This document shows positions 33,001-46,000 of a DNA stretch of 64,000 nt, piece by piece. The first letter of the stretch is position 1. Each line of letters opens with the position of its first letter. A model generated the notes under the pieces. That model had not been told where the DNA came from. It was given only the letters and a program-made list of their open reading frames with translations, and did no database searches. This DNA is from Sipunculus nudus (lineage: Eukaryota; Annelida; Sipuncula; Golfingiida; Sipunculidae). A program made the translations under genes and the position numbers. Where the stretch lies: contig CM049309.1 in the NCBI GenBank assembly GCA_026874595.1, positions 95,130,723 to 95,194,722 on the forward strand. Reading direction: 5' to 3'.

Positions 33001-34300
33001 TCCCAGACTGCCTGCAATAATGCATTTGCCAATGGACCTTATAGGTTACAGTGACCTTATTCTACATCCAGCTGCTACCATGCGCCAATTTGACTAATAA
33101 AGTGTTAAAATCATGTTCTTCCACACAGCTTGCAGGATAAAGGTAACAGTGACATTATTTCAATTTTCTGAGAATTTTTTTACTGGAAACTCTCTGGATC
33201 TTAATCAAATTAGAAGTTTCTACGACCAACTGTAACCAGTCATGCAAATTTGTCCTATAGGGTGCTCAAATCATGTTCTTTCATATATCTTGCAGAATAT
33301 AGGTCCCTATGACCTAATATTAGGTTTCCAAGGAAATTTGCCGAGGACCTCCCTGGATGGACAGTTAAAAGATTTTACGTCTAACGGTTACAGTTTGTGC
33401 CCTATTAACATCCATATTGATTAATATGAAGGTTTCAAAAATAAAGAAAAAAAGTGTAAAAATTTGAAAAACTACGGGGGGGGGGGGGGGGGGGTACGTA
33501 CGAGCCCATAGCTCAAAGGATACGGGTAACAGAGACCTTATTCCAGGTTTCCAGGAAGATGTGCCTATGATCTCCCTGGATGTACTGGTGGAAGATTCTA
33601 GGTCCAACGGTTACGATTTGTGCACTGTTAACGGGCGACCTCTTTATTTGAAGGACTCAATAAATAGATAGAAAAATGTGTTAAATTTCGAAAATATACA
33701 GGTGGCGCCACCAGTCTGTCGGTACTGATGTAACAAAGAATAGTGAATATTCATGCAAAGATTCATGGCGATCAGTTCATTAGTTATTCAGATACTGGAG
33801 CTTTTGTATCTAATTTTTAATCATTCGGGAGGGGGGGGGGGGGGGATAATATATACCATTCCAAGGAGATTTTTTTTCATGGACCTCCCTGGATTCAAGT
33901 TAGAAGGTTCTAGGTCAAACGGTTACTATTTGTGCCCTGTAAACGGACATCCTTTTCATTTGAAGGTCAAAAATAGAGAAATAATGTGTAAAAATTCGAA
34001 AAAAATAGAAGTGGCGCCACAAGTCTGCAGGAACTGATGGAACACTGCATGGTTAATATGCATGCAAAGAATCTTGGCGATCAATGCAGATACTGGAGCT
34101 TTTGCATCATTTTTTAAAATCATTCTTTTTTTTTTGGGGGGGGGGGGGGGGGGTTATTTGCTCCATAACTCGGAGGATATGGGTAACAGAGACCTTTCCA
34201 AGGAGATTTTTCATGGACTTATCTGGATTCAAGTTAGAAGGTTCTAGGTCAGATCCTGGTTTGTTTGCCTGTTAGCAACCAGTGATCACAATAAAGGAAA
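33000..34300 (+). repeat. Dispersed repeat cluster with internal G-tracts (about three copies)
   Basis: Repeated blocks (ttccaaggagat, tccctggat..aagttagaaggttctaggtc, ggttac.atttgtgccctgttaac) occur around 33300-33400, 33540-33650, 33860-33950 and 34190-34260. Runs of 14-19 G's lie at about 33477-33494, 33831-33845 and 34137-34153. A further copy is at 51720-52070. Family unknown. Small ORFs with poly-Gly are by-products. Confidence 0.6.
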
Positions 34301-35220
34301 GCTTGATGATTGGGCCTGGAGTGGTTGGCCGGGTATAGTCCTACGACTGCACACACATCTAGTTATATAGATATTTACTTCTAAAATTATAAATGAAGGC
34401 CAGCCTTGTTGGCATATATTTGACAACATATGTTTATATGAGTTGAAAATGCAATGATTTGGTCACTCATTTTCCAAGAAATATTCTTGTAAAATTAAAA
34501 AATACATTAATGTCTTTATAAGAAAATAACTGCCTTTCATACACATGCAATGGCTTATTAAACATGCTTGTTTTTTTCAAAATATATGTAAACTGGTCCC
34601 AGGACAGCAGTTTCAATAATATTTTGGGAAAACGGAAACCATTTTTACACACTTTGTGCTCAAATGTGCCAAATTTGTTATTGTCTCGGAACACATGCAT
34701 AAAAACGCTATAATACACCCAAAATACAGGAGAAAAGCTGTACGTTATGAGCCGGAAGGAAGACAACGGTAGGCAGGTACAGAGCTTTCCCTTACATCTG
34801 CCAACAAAATTGAAGCCCTTACTCCGTCTAATGTAATGTTAAATGTGTTAATGTACTTTTATGTAAAACATTTTGATAGCGAACCCCTGACCCTATAGGA
34901 CACACACATACACACAACGTATAAGTATAAACACCATAAAAAGAAAATTATATGAGGTCTTATCGAGCTGCGTCCGTACAGCTACACGGCAGCGTGCGTG
35001 CTGTGACAGGAACGATGGGACATGAATACGGAACTTATTGGGCATACAGCCCCACATCCCGGGTGGACACAGGGGGCGCAAAATCATTTGAAGTCAGCAC
35101 ACTTTTGAAAATGATGTTACACTAAAGCCTCCTAAAACTATGTGTCCATTTGTGACCCCTTAAAGTCTTGATTTAAAAATATCTCCATATAAATATATAT
35201 TCGTTAGTTTGGCATACACC
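34300..35220. other. No supported gene
   Basis: AT-rich, with no recognisable coding or repeat structure beyond short microsatellites. Confidence 0.4.
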
Positions 35221-35237
35221 CTCCTGTATGAACTCGG

Positions 35238-35728
35238 GACAGCAGGCTCCTCTTGAGGGACAGCAGGCTCCTCTTGAGGGACAATAGGCGTCTCTTGAGG
35301 GACAGCAGGCTCCTCTTGAGGGACAGCAGGCTCCTCTTGAGGGACAGCAGGCTCCTCTTGAGGGACAATAGGCTTCTCTTGAGGGACAGCAGGCTCTTCT
35401 TGAGGGACAGCAGGCTCCTCTTGAGGGACAATAGGCGTCTCTTGAGGGACAGCAGGCTCCTCTTGAGGGACAGCAGGCTCCTCTTGAGGGACAGCAGGCT
35501 CCTCTTGAGGGACAATAGGCTCCTCTTGAGGGACAATAGGCTTCTCTTGAGGGACAGCAGGCTCCTCTTGAGGGACAGCAGGCTCCTCTTGAGGGACAGC
35601 AGGCTCCTCTTGAGGGACAGCAGGCTCCTCTTGAGGGACAGTAGGCTCCTCTTGAGGGACAGCAGGCTCCTCTTGAGGGACAGTAGGCTCCTCTTGAGGG
35701 ACAGTAGGCTCCTCTCGAGGGACAGCAA
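35238..35728. repeat. 21 bp minisatellite (~23 copies)
   Basis: Unit gacagcaggctcctcttgag plus g. As 21 is a multiple of 3, several frames are open on both strands (RDSRLLL repeats on plus, SLKRSLL and CCPSRGA on minus); none has a supported gene context. A run of G's follows at about 35729-35738. Confidence 0.9.
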
Positions 35729-35738
35729 GGGGGGGGGG

Positions 35739-37918
35739 GCATGGTCTGGGTTACAAGTATGTGCACACCTTGATACCATTCAGCCGTAAGGGAGGGAGGG
35801 GGCAGCATTAAGACAGGGCGTGTGTTTGCGGCAGGAAGTAGAATGAGTATAGGCCTACTTTCTGCCCAAGTCAGGGCAGGATAACAACAGATGGCCTGAA
35901 AATAAAATGTGTATCGGAAACTAACGTCAGATTCAGACTAATGAACGGCTCTATATCCACAGTGCCTTGGCTGATTGGTAGTCATCATGATCACACACAG
36001 ATTACTGGAACAATTAAGACCAAGGGGCAATCTCCTTTCTCATCATGGAAGTTACTTGGAAGTTACTCAGGGTACCTGAGTGTACAATATGACAGCTATT
36101 GGTTCAAGGGAACAGTCTGAGAATTGCTGATACCCTTCTACCGAGACAGTGAAAGCAACAGGTTTATAAGTAAACTTGGCACACCACTTTCGGTTAATTC
36201 TCAATATTAAAAACATAATGTACAAATTCTGTATTTTTGGCATTACAGCAAAAGTTAGGATGACTAACACCATGCTTAAATCGACCTGCTTAATGTTCAT
36301 TATACCAACAGTAAACGCAAAATAATTTTAAAAACATATTTAAATAGCAAAATATAAATTTAAGAAAGAAATTTAAAATCATATTAAACATTCAATAGTC
36401 TACAAAGTACATAAAAGGTATAGGGCATATGTCAGGTAAACATGTAAACCGCACACTGACAGTGGACAGTCAGAGTTATTGAATAAACACGGTGACATCC
36501 CGCCATAAAGGGTGTTTCGGCTTCATCTATACAAACGTGAAAAAGATTATACATGGAGAATTAAAAAAATGATATAAATGTTAATATGAAGCCATGTAGC
36601 GTCTGCATGTGGTTGCCATGTTTGCACGTGGTTTGAAGACAGGGTTGCCCAGGTGTGCCTGCATAACTGTCAGTGAGAGAGATACACTAATGTGTGCACA
36701 CAATTAAATCTGTGAACAATTGATCACTAACTGATGCCTTGGCACTGTTATATTTTGGCATAATGCCAGGTTTAAACGGCTATGGCCGAAATCGATGCAA
36801 TATACAGATCTAGATTTCCTCTGAATAAATGTAAGACAAATATACCAACACAAACAATTGAAACACTGCGTTTAACACACATTTCCAAATCACCCCCCCC
36901 CCCCCCCCCGAAAACATGTGTATAATATTTGATCAAAAATGTTAATGTAAACATTGCTATTCCAGGCCTATACCGGGGCCTGAAGGGACCAAAAATTTGG
37001 GATGGGGTGGCCAATAATTTCCTTTAGGGCACAAAATATTTAAAAATGTAGAAATCTCATTCTTTTGTTTTTATATAATTTTGTCAAGAGAGCCTGAGAG
37101 GGCCCGGGCCGGTCAGTAGTTTGTCCTGTAGGCACTTGAAAATGCGCGAGTTTCGTTTTTCTTTTAAATTTGTGCTTTTTTTCACCGGGCCCGGGGAAGT
37201 TATGGTGTTTCAAATAGTGGCTAGTTAAACGCCCGGGGAATTAAGTCTCATTTGATATCTGTATTAGCTAACATACAGTTTTCAATCAGGAGCCTACAAG
37301 GGGGTCTGCATGGGCCAACTAAGTCCTTCCTTTGACGCACAAGATATTGCTTAAAAATGAGGACGTCTCTTTTGGCTTTTATGTTGACTTACATATATGT
37401 AGCTTTTCACCAGGGGACTCAGCGAGGTCATGTTCGACCGTGGAGTCACCTAGGGCACAGTAAAATCCTTGAAAATACGGAATTTTTATTTGTTGTAATT
37501 TGTATATATTTAATCATGAGTGCTAAGAAGGGCATGAGGGGGCTAGGGCTCAGAGGCTAACAAAGGTTAAAGAAAATGCATGAACGAATACACAAACAAA
37601 AAATCTCATTTGTCTTCAATTTGGTTAAATAACGTATGTATGTAGGTTTTAATCCGGTGGGCCTAATGGGGCCCCGCTGGACAAAGTTTCACACGACCCC
37701 AAAATGCTTGAAAATGTCGTAAATTCAAGGTGATTGGAAACCTTTGATTATATCATTATGGACAGTCAGGTTTTTCGCACTGATATTTTTTTAATAGTTA
37801 TAGTTTTCTGTGATTTTTTTTATTTCAAAACAATACAGATACATAACAGTATATTCCTATACGACAAGATTTCAATATATTATATTTTTGTCATTCAGAG
37901 TAAAATTTACAGTAATAA
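35739..37918. other. No supported gene
   Basis: A C-run at about 36893-36910 lies in the minus orientation of a G-tract repeat. The 37000-37700 part carries several diverged direct repeats (ccgggccc / ggggcctga-like blocks followed by aaaatgcttgaaaat) typical of an old dispersed element. No domain found. Confidence 0.4.
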
Positions 37919-37935
37919 TCAATCATCTACACTCA

Positions 37936-40900
37936 GGTTAACTTCTTGTATCTTGCTTGCTGTTGTGTGGGTAACCTCTTGCACCTCGCTTCCTTTTTTG
38001 TGGCTAACCTCTTGTACCTTGCTTGCTGTTGTGTGGGTAACCTCTTGTACCTTGCTTGCTGGTGTATGGGTAACATCTTGTACCTTGCTTGCTGTTGTGT
38101 GGGTAACCTCTTGTACCTTGCTTGCTGTTGTGTGGGTAACCTCTTGTATCTTGCTTGCTTTTTTGTGGGTAACCTCTTGTATCTTGCTTGCTGTTGGGTG
38201 GGTAACCTCTTGTACCTTGCTTGCTGTTGTGTGGGTAACATCTTGTACCTTGCTTGCTGTTGTGTGGGTAACCTCTTGTACCTCGCTTGCTTTTCTGTGG
38301 CTAACCTCTTGTACCTTGCTTGCTGTTGTGTGGGTAACCTCTTGTACCTCGCTTGCTTTTTTGTGGTTAACCTCTTGTACCTTGCTTGCTGTTGGGTGGG
38401 TAACCTCTTGTACCTTGCTTGCATTTGTGTGGGTAACCTCTTGAACCTTGCTTGCTGTTCTGTGGGTTAACCTCATGTATTTTGCTTGCTGTTGGGTGGG
38501 TAACCTCTTGTACCTTGATTGCTGTTCTGTGGGTAACCTCTTGTACCTTGCTTGCTATTGTGTGGGTAACCTCTTGTACCTTGCTTGCATTTGTGTGGGT
38601 AACCTCTTGTACCTTGCTTGCTGTTGTGTGGGTAACCTCTTGTACCTTGCTTGCTGTTGGGTGGGTAACCTCTTGTACCTTGATTGCTGGCATATGGGTA
38701 ACATCTTGTACCTTGCTTGCTGTTGTGTGGGTAACCTCTTGTACCTCGCTTGCTTTTCTGTGGCTAACCTCTTGTACCTTGCTTGCTGTTGTGTGGGTAA
38801 CCTCTTGTACCTTGCTTGCTGTTCTGTGGGTAACCTCTTGTACCTTGCTTGCTGTTGTGTGGGTAACCTCTTGTACCTCGCTTGCTTTTCTGTGGCTTAC
38901 CTCTTGTACCTTGCTTGCTGTTGTGTGGGTAACCTCTTGTACCTTGCTTGCTGTTCTGTGGGTAACCTCTTGTACCTTGCTTGCTGTTGGGTGGGTAACC
39001 TCTTGTACCTTGATTGCTGGCATATGGGTTACATCTTGTACCTTTGCTTGCTGTTCTGTGGCTAACCTCTTGTACCTTGCTTGCTGTTGTGTGGGTAACC
39101 TCTTGTACCTCGCTTGCTCTTCTGTGGCTAACCTCTTGTACCTTGCTTGCTGTTGTGTGGGTAACCTCTTGTACCTTGCCTACTGTTCTGTGGGTAACCT
39201 CTTGTACCTTGCTTGCTGTTGGGTGGGTAACCTCTTGTACCTTGATTGCTGGCATATGGGTAACATCTTGTACCTTGCTTGCTGTTGTGTGGGTAACCTC
39301 TTGTACCTTGCTTGCTGTTGTGTGGGTAACCTCTTGTTCCTTGCTTGCTGTTGTGTGGGTAACCTCTTGTACCTTGCTTGCTGTTGTGTGGGTAACCTCT
39401 TGTACCTTGCTTGCTGTTGTGTGGGTAACCTCTTGTACCTTGCTTGCTGTTGTGTGGGTAACTTCTTGTATCTTGCTTGCTGTTGTGTGGGTAACCTCTT
39501 GTACCTTGCTTGCTGTTGTGTGGGTAACCTCTTGTACCTTGCTTGCTGTTGTGTGGGTAACCTCTTGTACCTTGCTTGCTGTTGTGTGGGTAACCTCATG
39601 TACCTTGCTTGCTGTTGTGTGGGTAACCTCTTGTACCTTGCCTGCATTTGTGTGGGTAACCTCTTGTACCTTGCTTGCTGTTCTGTGGGTAACCTCTTGT
39701 ACCTAGCTTGCTGTTGGGTGGGTAACCTCTTGTACCTTGATTGCTGGCATATGGGTAACATCTTGTACCTTGCTTGCTGTTGTTTGGGTAACCTCTTGTA
39801 CCTTGCTTGCTGTTGTGTGGGTAACCTCTTGTACCTTGCTTGCTGTTGTGTGGGTAACCTCTTGTACCTTGCTTGCTGTTGTGTGGGTAACCTCTTGTAT
39901 CTTGCTTGCTGTTGTGTGGGTAACCTCTTGTATCTTGCTTGCTGTTTTGTGGGTAACCTCTTGTATCTTGCTTGCTGTTTTGTGGGTAACCTCTTGTATC
40001 TTGCTTGCTGTTGTGTTGGTAACCTCTTGTACCTTGCTTGCTGTTGGGTGGGTAACCTCTTGTATCTTGCTTGCTGTTGTGTGGGTAACCTGTTGTATCT
40101 TGCTTGGTGGTGTGAGGGTAACTTCATGTATCTTGCTTGCTGTTGTGTCGGTAACTTCTTGTACCTTGCTTGCTGTTGTGTGGGTAACCTCTTGCATCTT
40201 GCTTGGTGGTGTGTGGGTAACCTCTTGTATCTTGCTTGCTGTTCTGTGGGTAACCTCTTGTACCTTGCTTGCTGTTGGGTGGGTAACCTCTTGTACCTTG
40301 ATTGCTGGCATATGGGTTACATCTTGTACCTTGCTTGCTGTTCTGTGGCTAACCTCTTGTACCTTGCTTGCTGTTGTATGGGTAACCTCTTGTACCTCGC
40401 TTGCTCTTCTGTGGCTAACCTCTTGTACCTTGCTTGCTGTTGTGTGGGTAACCTCTTTCACCTTGCCTGCTGTTCTGTGGGTAACCTCTTGTACCTTGCT
40501 TGCTGTTGGGTGGGTAACCTCTTGTACCTTGATTGCTGGCATATGGGTAACATCTTGTACCTTGCTTGCTGTTGTGTGGGTAACCTCTTGTACCTTGCTT
40601 GCTGTTCTGTGGGTAACCTCTTGTACCTTGCTTGCTGTTGTGTGGGTAACCTCTTGTACCTTGCTTGCTGTGGTTTGGGTAACCTCTTGTACCTTGCTTG
40701 CTGGCATATGGGTAACATCTTGTACCTTGCTTGCTGTTGTGTGGGTAACCTCTTGTACCTTGCTTGCTGTTGTGTGGGTAACCTCTTGTACCTTGCTTGC
40801 TGTTGTGTGGGTAACCTCTTGTACCTTGCTTGCTGTGGTTTGGGTAACCTCTTGTATCTTGCTTGCTGTTGTGTGGGTAACCTCTTGTATCTTGCTTGCT

Positions 40901-41892
40901 GTTGTGTGGGTAACCTCTTGTATCTTGCTTGCTGTTGTGTGGGTAACCTCTTGTATCTTGCTTGCTGTTGTGTGGGTAACCTCTTGTATCTTGCTTGCTG
41001 TTTTGTGGGTAACCTCTTGTATCTTGCTTGCTGTTTTATGGGTAACCTCTTGTATCTTGCTTGCTGTTGTGTGGGTAACGTCTTGTACCTTGCTTGGTGG
41101 TGTGTGGGTAAACTATTGTATCTTGCTTGCTGTTGTGTGGGTAACTTCTTGTAACTTGCTTGCTGTTGTGTGGGTAACCACTTGTACCTTGCTTGCTGTT
41201 GTGTGGGTTACCTCTTGTACCTTGCTTGCTGTTGTGTGGGTAACCTCTTGTATCTTGCTTGCTGTTGTGTGGGTAACCTCTTGTATCTTGCTTGCTGTTG
41301 TGTGGGTAACCTCTTGTATCTTGCTTGGTGGTGTGTGGGTAACCTCTTGTATCTTGCTTGCTGTTGTGTGGGTAACCTCTTGTATCTTGCTTGGTGGTGT
41401 GTGGGTAACCTCTTGTACCTTGCTTGCTGTTGTGTGGGTAACCTCTTGTATCTTGCTTGCTGTTGTGTGGGTAACCTGTTGTATCTTGCTTGGTGGTGTG
41501 AGGGTAACTTCATGTATCTTGCTTGCTGTTGTGTGGGTAACTTCTTGTACCTTGCTTGCTGTTGTGTGGGTAACCTCTTGCATCTTGCTTGGTGGTGTGT
41601 GGGTAACTCTTGTATCTTGCTTGCATTTGTGTGGGTAATCTCTTGTACCTTGCTTGCTGTTGTGTGGGTAACTTCTTGTACCTTGCTTGCTGTTGTGTGG
41701 GTAACCTCTTGTACCTTGCTTGCTGTTGTGTGGGTAACCTCTTGTATCTTGCTTGGTGGTGTGTGGGTAACCTCTTGTATCTTGCTTGGTGGTGTGTGGG
41801 TAACCTCTTGTACCTTGCTTGCTGTTGTGTGGGTAACCTCTTGTACCTTGCTTGCTGTTGTGTGGGTAACCTCTTGTACCTTGCTTGTTTTG
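37936..41892. repeat. 33 bp minisatellite (~120 copies)
   Basis: Unit cttgtaccttgcttgctgtt then gtgtgggtaacct, with a variable triplet (gtg/ctg/ggg/ttt) and tac/tat alternation. Higher-order blocks marked by the ggcatatgggtaacatc unit recur (38691, 39010, 39248, 39746, 40308, 40538, 40702). 33 bp keeps the frame, so very long ORFs run through: 900 and 633 codons on plus, 334 and 315 on minus. Variation falls at different codon positions in every frame and no frame looks protected, so I treat it as non-coding. Splice-like sites are weak (GTAACC on plus, GTACAA on minus). Confidence 0.9.
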
Positions 41893-43576
41893 TGGCTGTA
41901 CTGATGCCTGCTTTTTTTATCTATTATTTTACTTTGTTTATTGAACAATTAGGCCTAATCTGTCATGTGTTTAAGGTCTGGTCTACGTGAATAATATAAC
42001 TGAAGAATTATAATATATTTATATACAGTAGCATACTAGTAAAAATACCTTTCATCACTTTCATACACGAAATGTTTCGTGCGTATTTGTGTATTAATAT
42101 GCATTAGAACATCCTAGTACAAAGTCTCAAATACAGTCAAACATTCCTGTGGATCGGATCCCTCCCCCATAGTCAATTTTCTGTTACCCCTTCCATAGGC
42201 TACATTCTCTCGGCCTTAAACCGAATTCATATTTGATTGGATCCCCATAGCTGAGGGGGCCCGGGAACCTTCTTGTAACGCCTCTAAATTTTCCTCTCGG
42301 AGGTCCTTTGCTATTCTACCATTTGTCATTAATAAAAAATGCGATGGTTTCTCCCTGTGGTTACCACACTATATAGCCAAATAATTTGTGTGTAGTCTTT
42401 AATTGAGAGATAGAAAAATATAATATACGGGTTTAAAGCCACACAATTCGCTGCAAAATTAATGCCTAAAATATTCTGTTTTTTTTTTTTTATCATTTCC
42501 TGCACTACACGAAGTGCCTTCCACGTCTAGATTTAATTTTACATGTTGACCAATAACAGAAAAATGACAATTAAATATATAAAAATCATTGTGAAAATGG
42601 TAATATCAATATATGACCATTTATTACTAATCTACAAATGCTCTCCGCTTGGATGTCGAGCGTTGAACGTGACACACACATTCAACAAAGCTGCGTTCAT
42701 GAACCGATGGCTGACAGGATGAAGACTGCACGTGCCAGTGCTGCACGTGTCAGGGCTAGGACGAATCATGGAGGGCAAGCAATATGAATGTATCTCAAAT
42801 GAAATGCATTATCAAAATGACTTCTTCAAATAACGAAAAAAAATATGACTTCCTTCTTACACGCTAAACCTAAAGAGTGCTCGCAAACATACAAAGAAAT
42901 AGGACGAATACTTCTGACGTCAGGTGTTCTTCAAAGGCGCTACACGCAACGTAGTTATATTACACCGACAACAGCTCTTATATTCATCTTTTCCCTCGAA
43001 TTGCAGCATAAATTTTTATACAGTTCAAATTGGTGCTTGCCATGCTGCAGGTTTAACCTGTTTCCTACAATCGTTCACTATAATGATATCCATAATAAAA
43101 TAAAACAACTGCCATTTTACCCCGAAGTGCAGTTCAGCAAAAGTTGATATCATTAGAAAAAAAAATCTATACATAAGAATAAAGTAATGATTATTTCCAA
43201 AACTTTAAGTCAAACCACTATGAAAGGATGCCTTAAGGTGATATTTAACCTAATCAACGACGAAGTGACAAAAAAAGATAAGATACAATGAAAACCAGAT
43301 GTAACCTGGGAGTGACGGAGCTATACAGATAAATAGATCAATAGAGAGGGAATCCGTCGTATATATCTAAAGCATGTAGGGACGACCAACAAATTATATG
43401 TAGTGACAATATATAATGTATACATGTTTGCATTTGCACTCGATGTTAACTTCATTTTGGATTCAAAGTAAATTCGAACATAAATTAAGGGAGTGTGAAT
43501 TCATTCCCTGTTCAGTTGCTGTTCAATTACCCATTATATGAATCTATGTGCTTGTCACTATATATGCTTATTCAAA
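41893..43576. other. Intergenic, no supported gene
   Basis: AT-rich sequence. A 100-codon plus ORF at 42845-43147 has no recognisable domain or splice context. Nothing else is seen. Confidence 0.4.
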
Positions 43577-45930
43577 CAAAGCGTCTCTGCTGTGACCCGG
43601 ATGGTTTTGTTTTGTTCTGCAGGATCCGTCTTTGTTGTATCCCGGATGGTTTTGTTTTGTTCTGCAGGATCCGTCTTTGTTGTGACCAAGGATGGTTAAT
43701 TTCTTTTGTTCTGCAGGATCCGTCTTTGTTGTGACCAAGGATGGTTAATTTCTTTTGTTCTGCAGGATCCGTCTTTGTTGTATCCCGGATGGTTTTGTTT
43801 TGTTCTACAGGATCCTTCTTTGATGTGACCAAGGATGGTTAATTTCTTTTGTTCTGCAGGATCCGTCTTTGAGGTGACCCCGGGTGGTTTTGTATTGTCC
43901 TACAGGATCCGTCTTTGTTGTGACCCCGGGTGGTTTTTTTTAAGGATCCTTCTTTGATGTGATCCAGGATGGTTTTGTTTTGTTCTGAAGGATCCGTCTT
44001 TGTTGTGACCCTGGGTGGTTTTGTATTGTCCTACAGGATCCGTCTTTGTTGTGACCCCGGGTGGTTTTGTATTGTCCTACAGGACCCGTCTTTGTTGTAT
44101 CCCGGATGGTTTTGTTTTGTTCTGCAGGATCCGTCTTTGTTGTGAACCCGGGTTTTGTTTTTTTTTCTGCAGGATCCGCCTTTGATGTGACCCCAGATGG
44201 TTTTGATTTGTTCTACAGGATCCTTCTTTGATGTGACCAAGGATGGTTAATTTGTTTTGTTCTGCAGGATCCGTCTTTGAGGTGACCCCGGGTGGTTTTG
44301 TTTTGTTCTGCAGGACCCGTCTTTGTTGTGACCCAGGGTGGTTTTGTTTTTTTCTGCAGGATCCGTCTTTGTTGTGACCCCGGGTGGTTATGTTTTGTTC
44401 TGCAGGACCCGTCTTTGTTGTGACCCAGGGTGGTTTTATTTTGTTCTACTGGATCCGTCTTTGTTGTGACCCAGGGTGGTTTTGTATTGTCCTACAGGAT
44501 CCGTCTTTGTTGTGACCCCGGGTGGTTTTGTATTGTCCTACAGGACCCGTCTTTGTTGTATCCCGGATGGTTTTGTTTTGTTCTGCAGGATCCGTCTTTG
44601 TTGTGACCCCGGGTTTTGTTTTTTTTTCTGCAGGATCCGCCTTTGATGTGACCCCAGATGGTTTTGATTTGTTCTACAGGATCCTTCTTTGATGTGACCA
44701 AGGATGGTTAATTTGTTTTGTTCTGCAGGATCCGTCTTTGAGGTGACCCCGGGTGGTTTTGTTTTGTTCTGCAGGACCCGTTTTTGTTGTGACCCAGGGT
44801 GGTTTTGTTTTTTTCTGCAGGATCCGTCTTTGTTGTGACCCCGGGTGGTTATGTTTTGTTCTGCAGGACCCGTCTTTGTTGTGACCCAGGGTGGTTTTAT
44901 TTTGTTCTACTGGATCCGTCTTTGTTGTGACCCAGGGTGGTTTTGTATTGTCCTACAGGACCCGTCTTTGTTGTATCCCGGATGGTTTTGTTTTGTTCTG
45001 CAGGATCCGTCTTTGTTGTGACCCCGGGTTTTGTTTTTCTTTCTGCAGGAAATGCCTTTGATGTGACCCCAGATGGTTTTGATTTGTTCTACAGGATCCT
45101 TCTTTGATGTGACCAAGGATGGTTAATTTGTTTTGTTCTGCAGGATCCGTCTTTGAGGTGACCCCGGGTGGTTTTGTTTTGTTCTGCAGGACCCGTTTTT
45201 GTTGTGACCCAGGGTGGTTTAGTTTTTTTCTGCAGGATCCGTCTTTGTTGTGACCCCGGGTGGTTATGTTTTGTTCTGCAGGACCCGTCTTTGTTGTGAC
45301 CCAGGGTGGTTTTATTTTGTTCTACTGGATCCGTCTTTGTTGTGACCCCGGGTGGTTTTGTATTGTTCTGCAGGATCCGTCTTTGTTGTGACCCTGGGTG
45401 GTTCTGTTTTGTTCTGCAGGATCCATCTTTGTTGTGACCCCGGGTGGTTTTGTTTTGTTCTGCAGGACCCGTCTTTGTTGTGACCCCGGGTGGTTATGTT
45501 TTGTTCTGCAGGACCCGTCTTTGTTGTGACCCAGGGTGGTTTTATTTTGTTCTACTGGATCCGTCTTTGTTGTGACCCAGGGTGGTTTTGTATTGTTCTG
45601 CAGGATCCGTCTTTGTTGTGACCCTGGGTGGTTCTGTTTTGTTCTGCAGGATCCATCTTTGTTGTGACCCCGGGTGGTTTTGTTTTGTTCTGCAGGACCC
45701 GTCTTTGTTGTGACCCAGGGTGGTTTTGTTTTGTTCTGCATGATCCGTCTTTGTTGTGACCCCCGTAGTCTTTGTTTTGTTCTGCAGGATCCGTCTTTGT
45801 TGTGACCCCGGGTGGTTTTGATCTGTTCTGCAGGATCCGTTTTTGTTGTGACCCTGGGTGGTTTTGTTTTGTTCTGCAGGATACGTCTTTGATGTGACCC
45901 CGGATGTTTTTGTTTTGTTCTGCAGGATCC
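43577..45930 (+). repeat. 46 bp minisatellite of 3' splice sites upstream of the Ly6-type gene
   Basis: About 50 units, mostly 46 bp. Each reads ...gtggttttgttttgttctgcag|gatcc and then gtctttgttgtgacccc: a T-rich tract, tgCAG and the first five bases of the downstream exon. The last unit (AG at 45924-45925) is the acceptor of the Ly6 signal-peptide exon. Multi-unit blocks repeat with a period of about 415-461 bp (near 44031, 44492, 44907 and 45322), so the array also grew in larger segments. Minus-strand ORFs of up to 245 codons are by-products of a stop-poor repeat. Confidence 0.93.
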
Positions 45931-46000
45931 AAGAATAACATGAAGATGGACGTTAGGATTATAGCGTTCCTGGCACTGGGGTTGGCCGGGACGGCTGTCA
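45926..46000 (+). CDS. Ly6-type gene, exon with start codon and signal peptide
   Basis: Acceptor tgttttgttctgcag|GATCC at 45925, start codon at 45940 after a 14 nt leader, donor GTCA|GTGAGT at 46001, ending in phase 1. Since an acceptor precedes the ATG, at least one 5' UTR exon should lie upstream, beyond the array. Confidence 0.9.

Noticed and set aside
35173-35808. ORFs on both strands over the 21 bp array
   Set aside because: 21 is a multiple of 3, so several frames stay open by construction. No gene signals.
37936-41638. Plus-strand ORFs of 900 and 633 codons and minus ORFs of 315-334 codons
   Set aside because: They are frame-preserving reads of a 33 bp tandem repeat. Several frames on both strands are equally open, and no start, splice or domain context favours any.
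42845-43147. 100-codon plus ORF as a gene
   Set aside because: Unremarkable composition with no domain, signal peptide or splice context; of the length expected by chance in AT-rich intergenic DNA.
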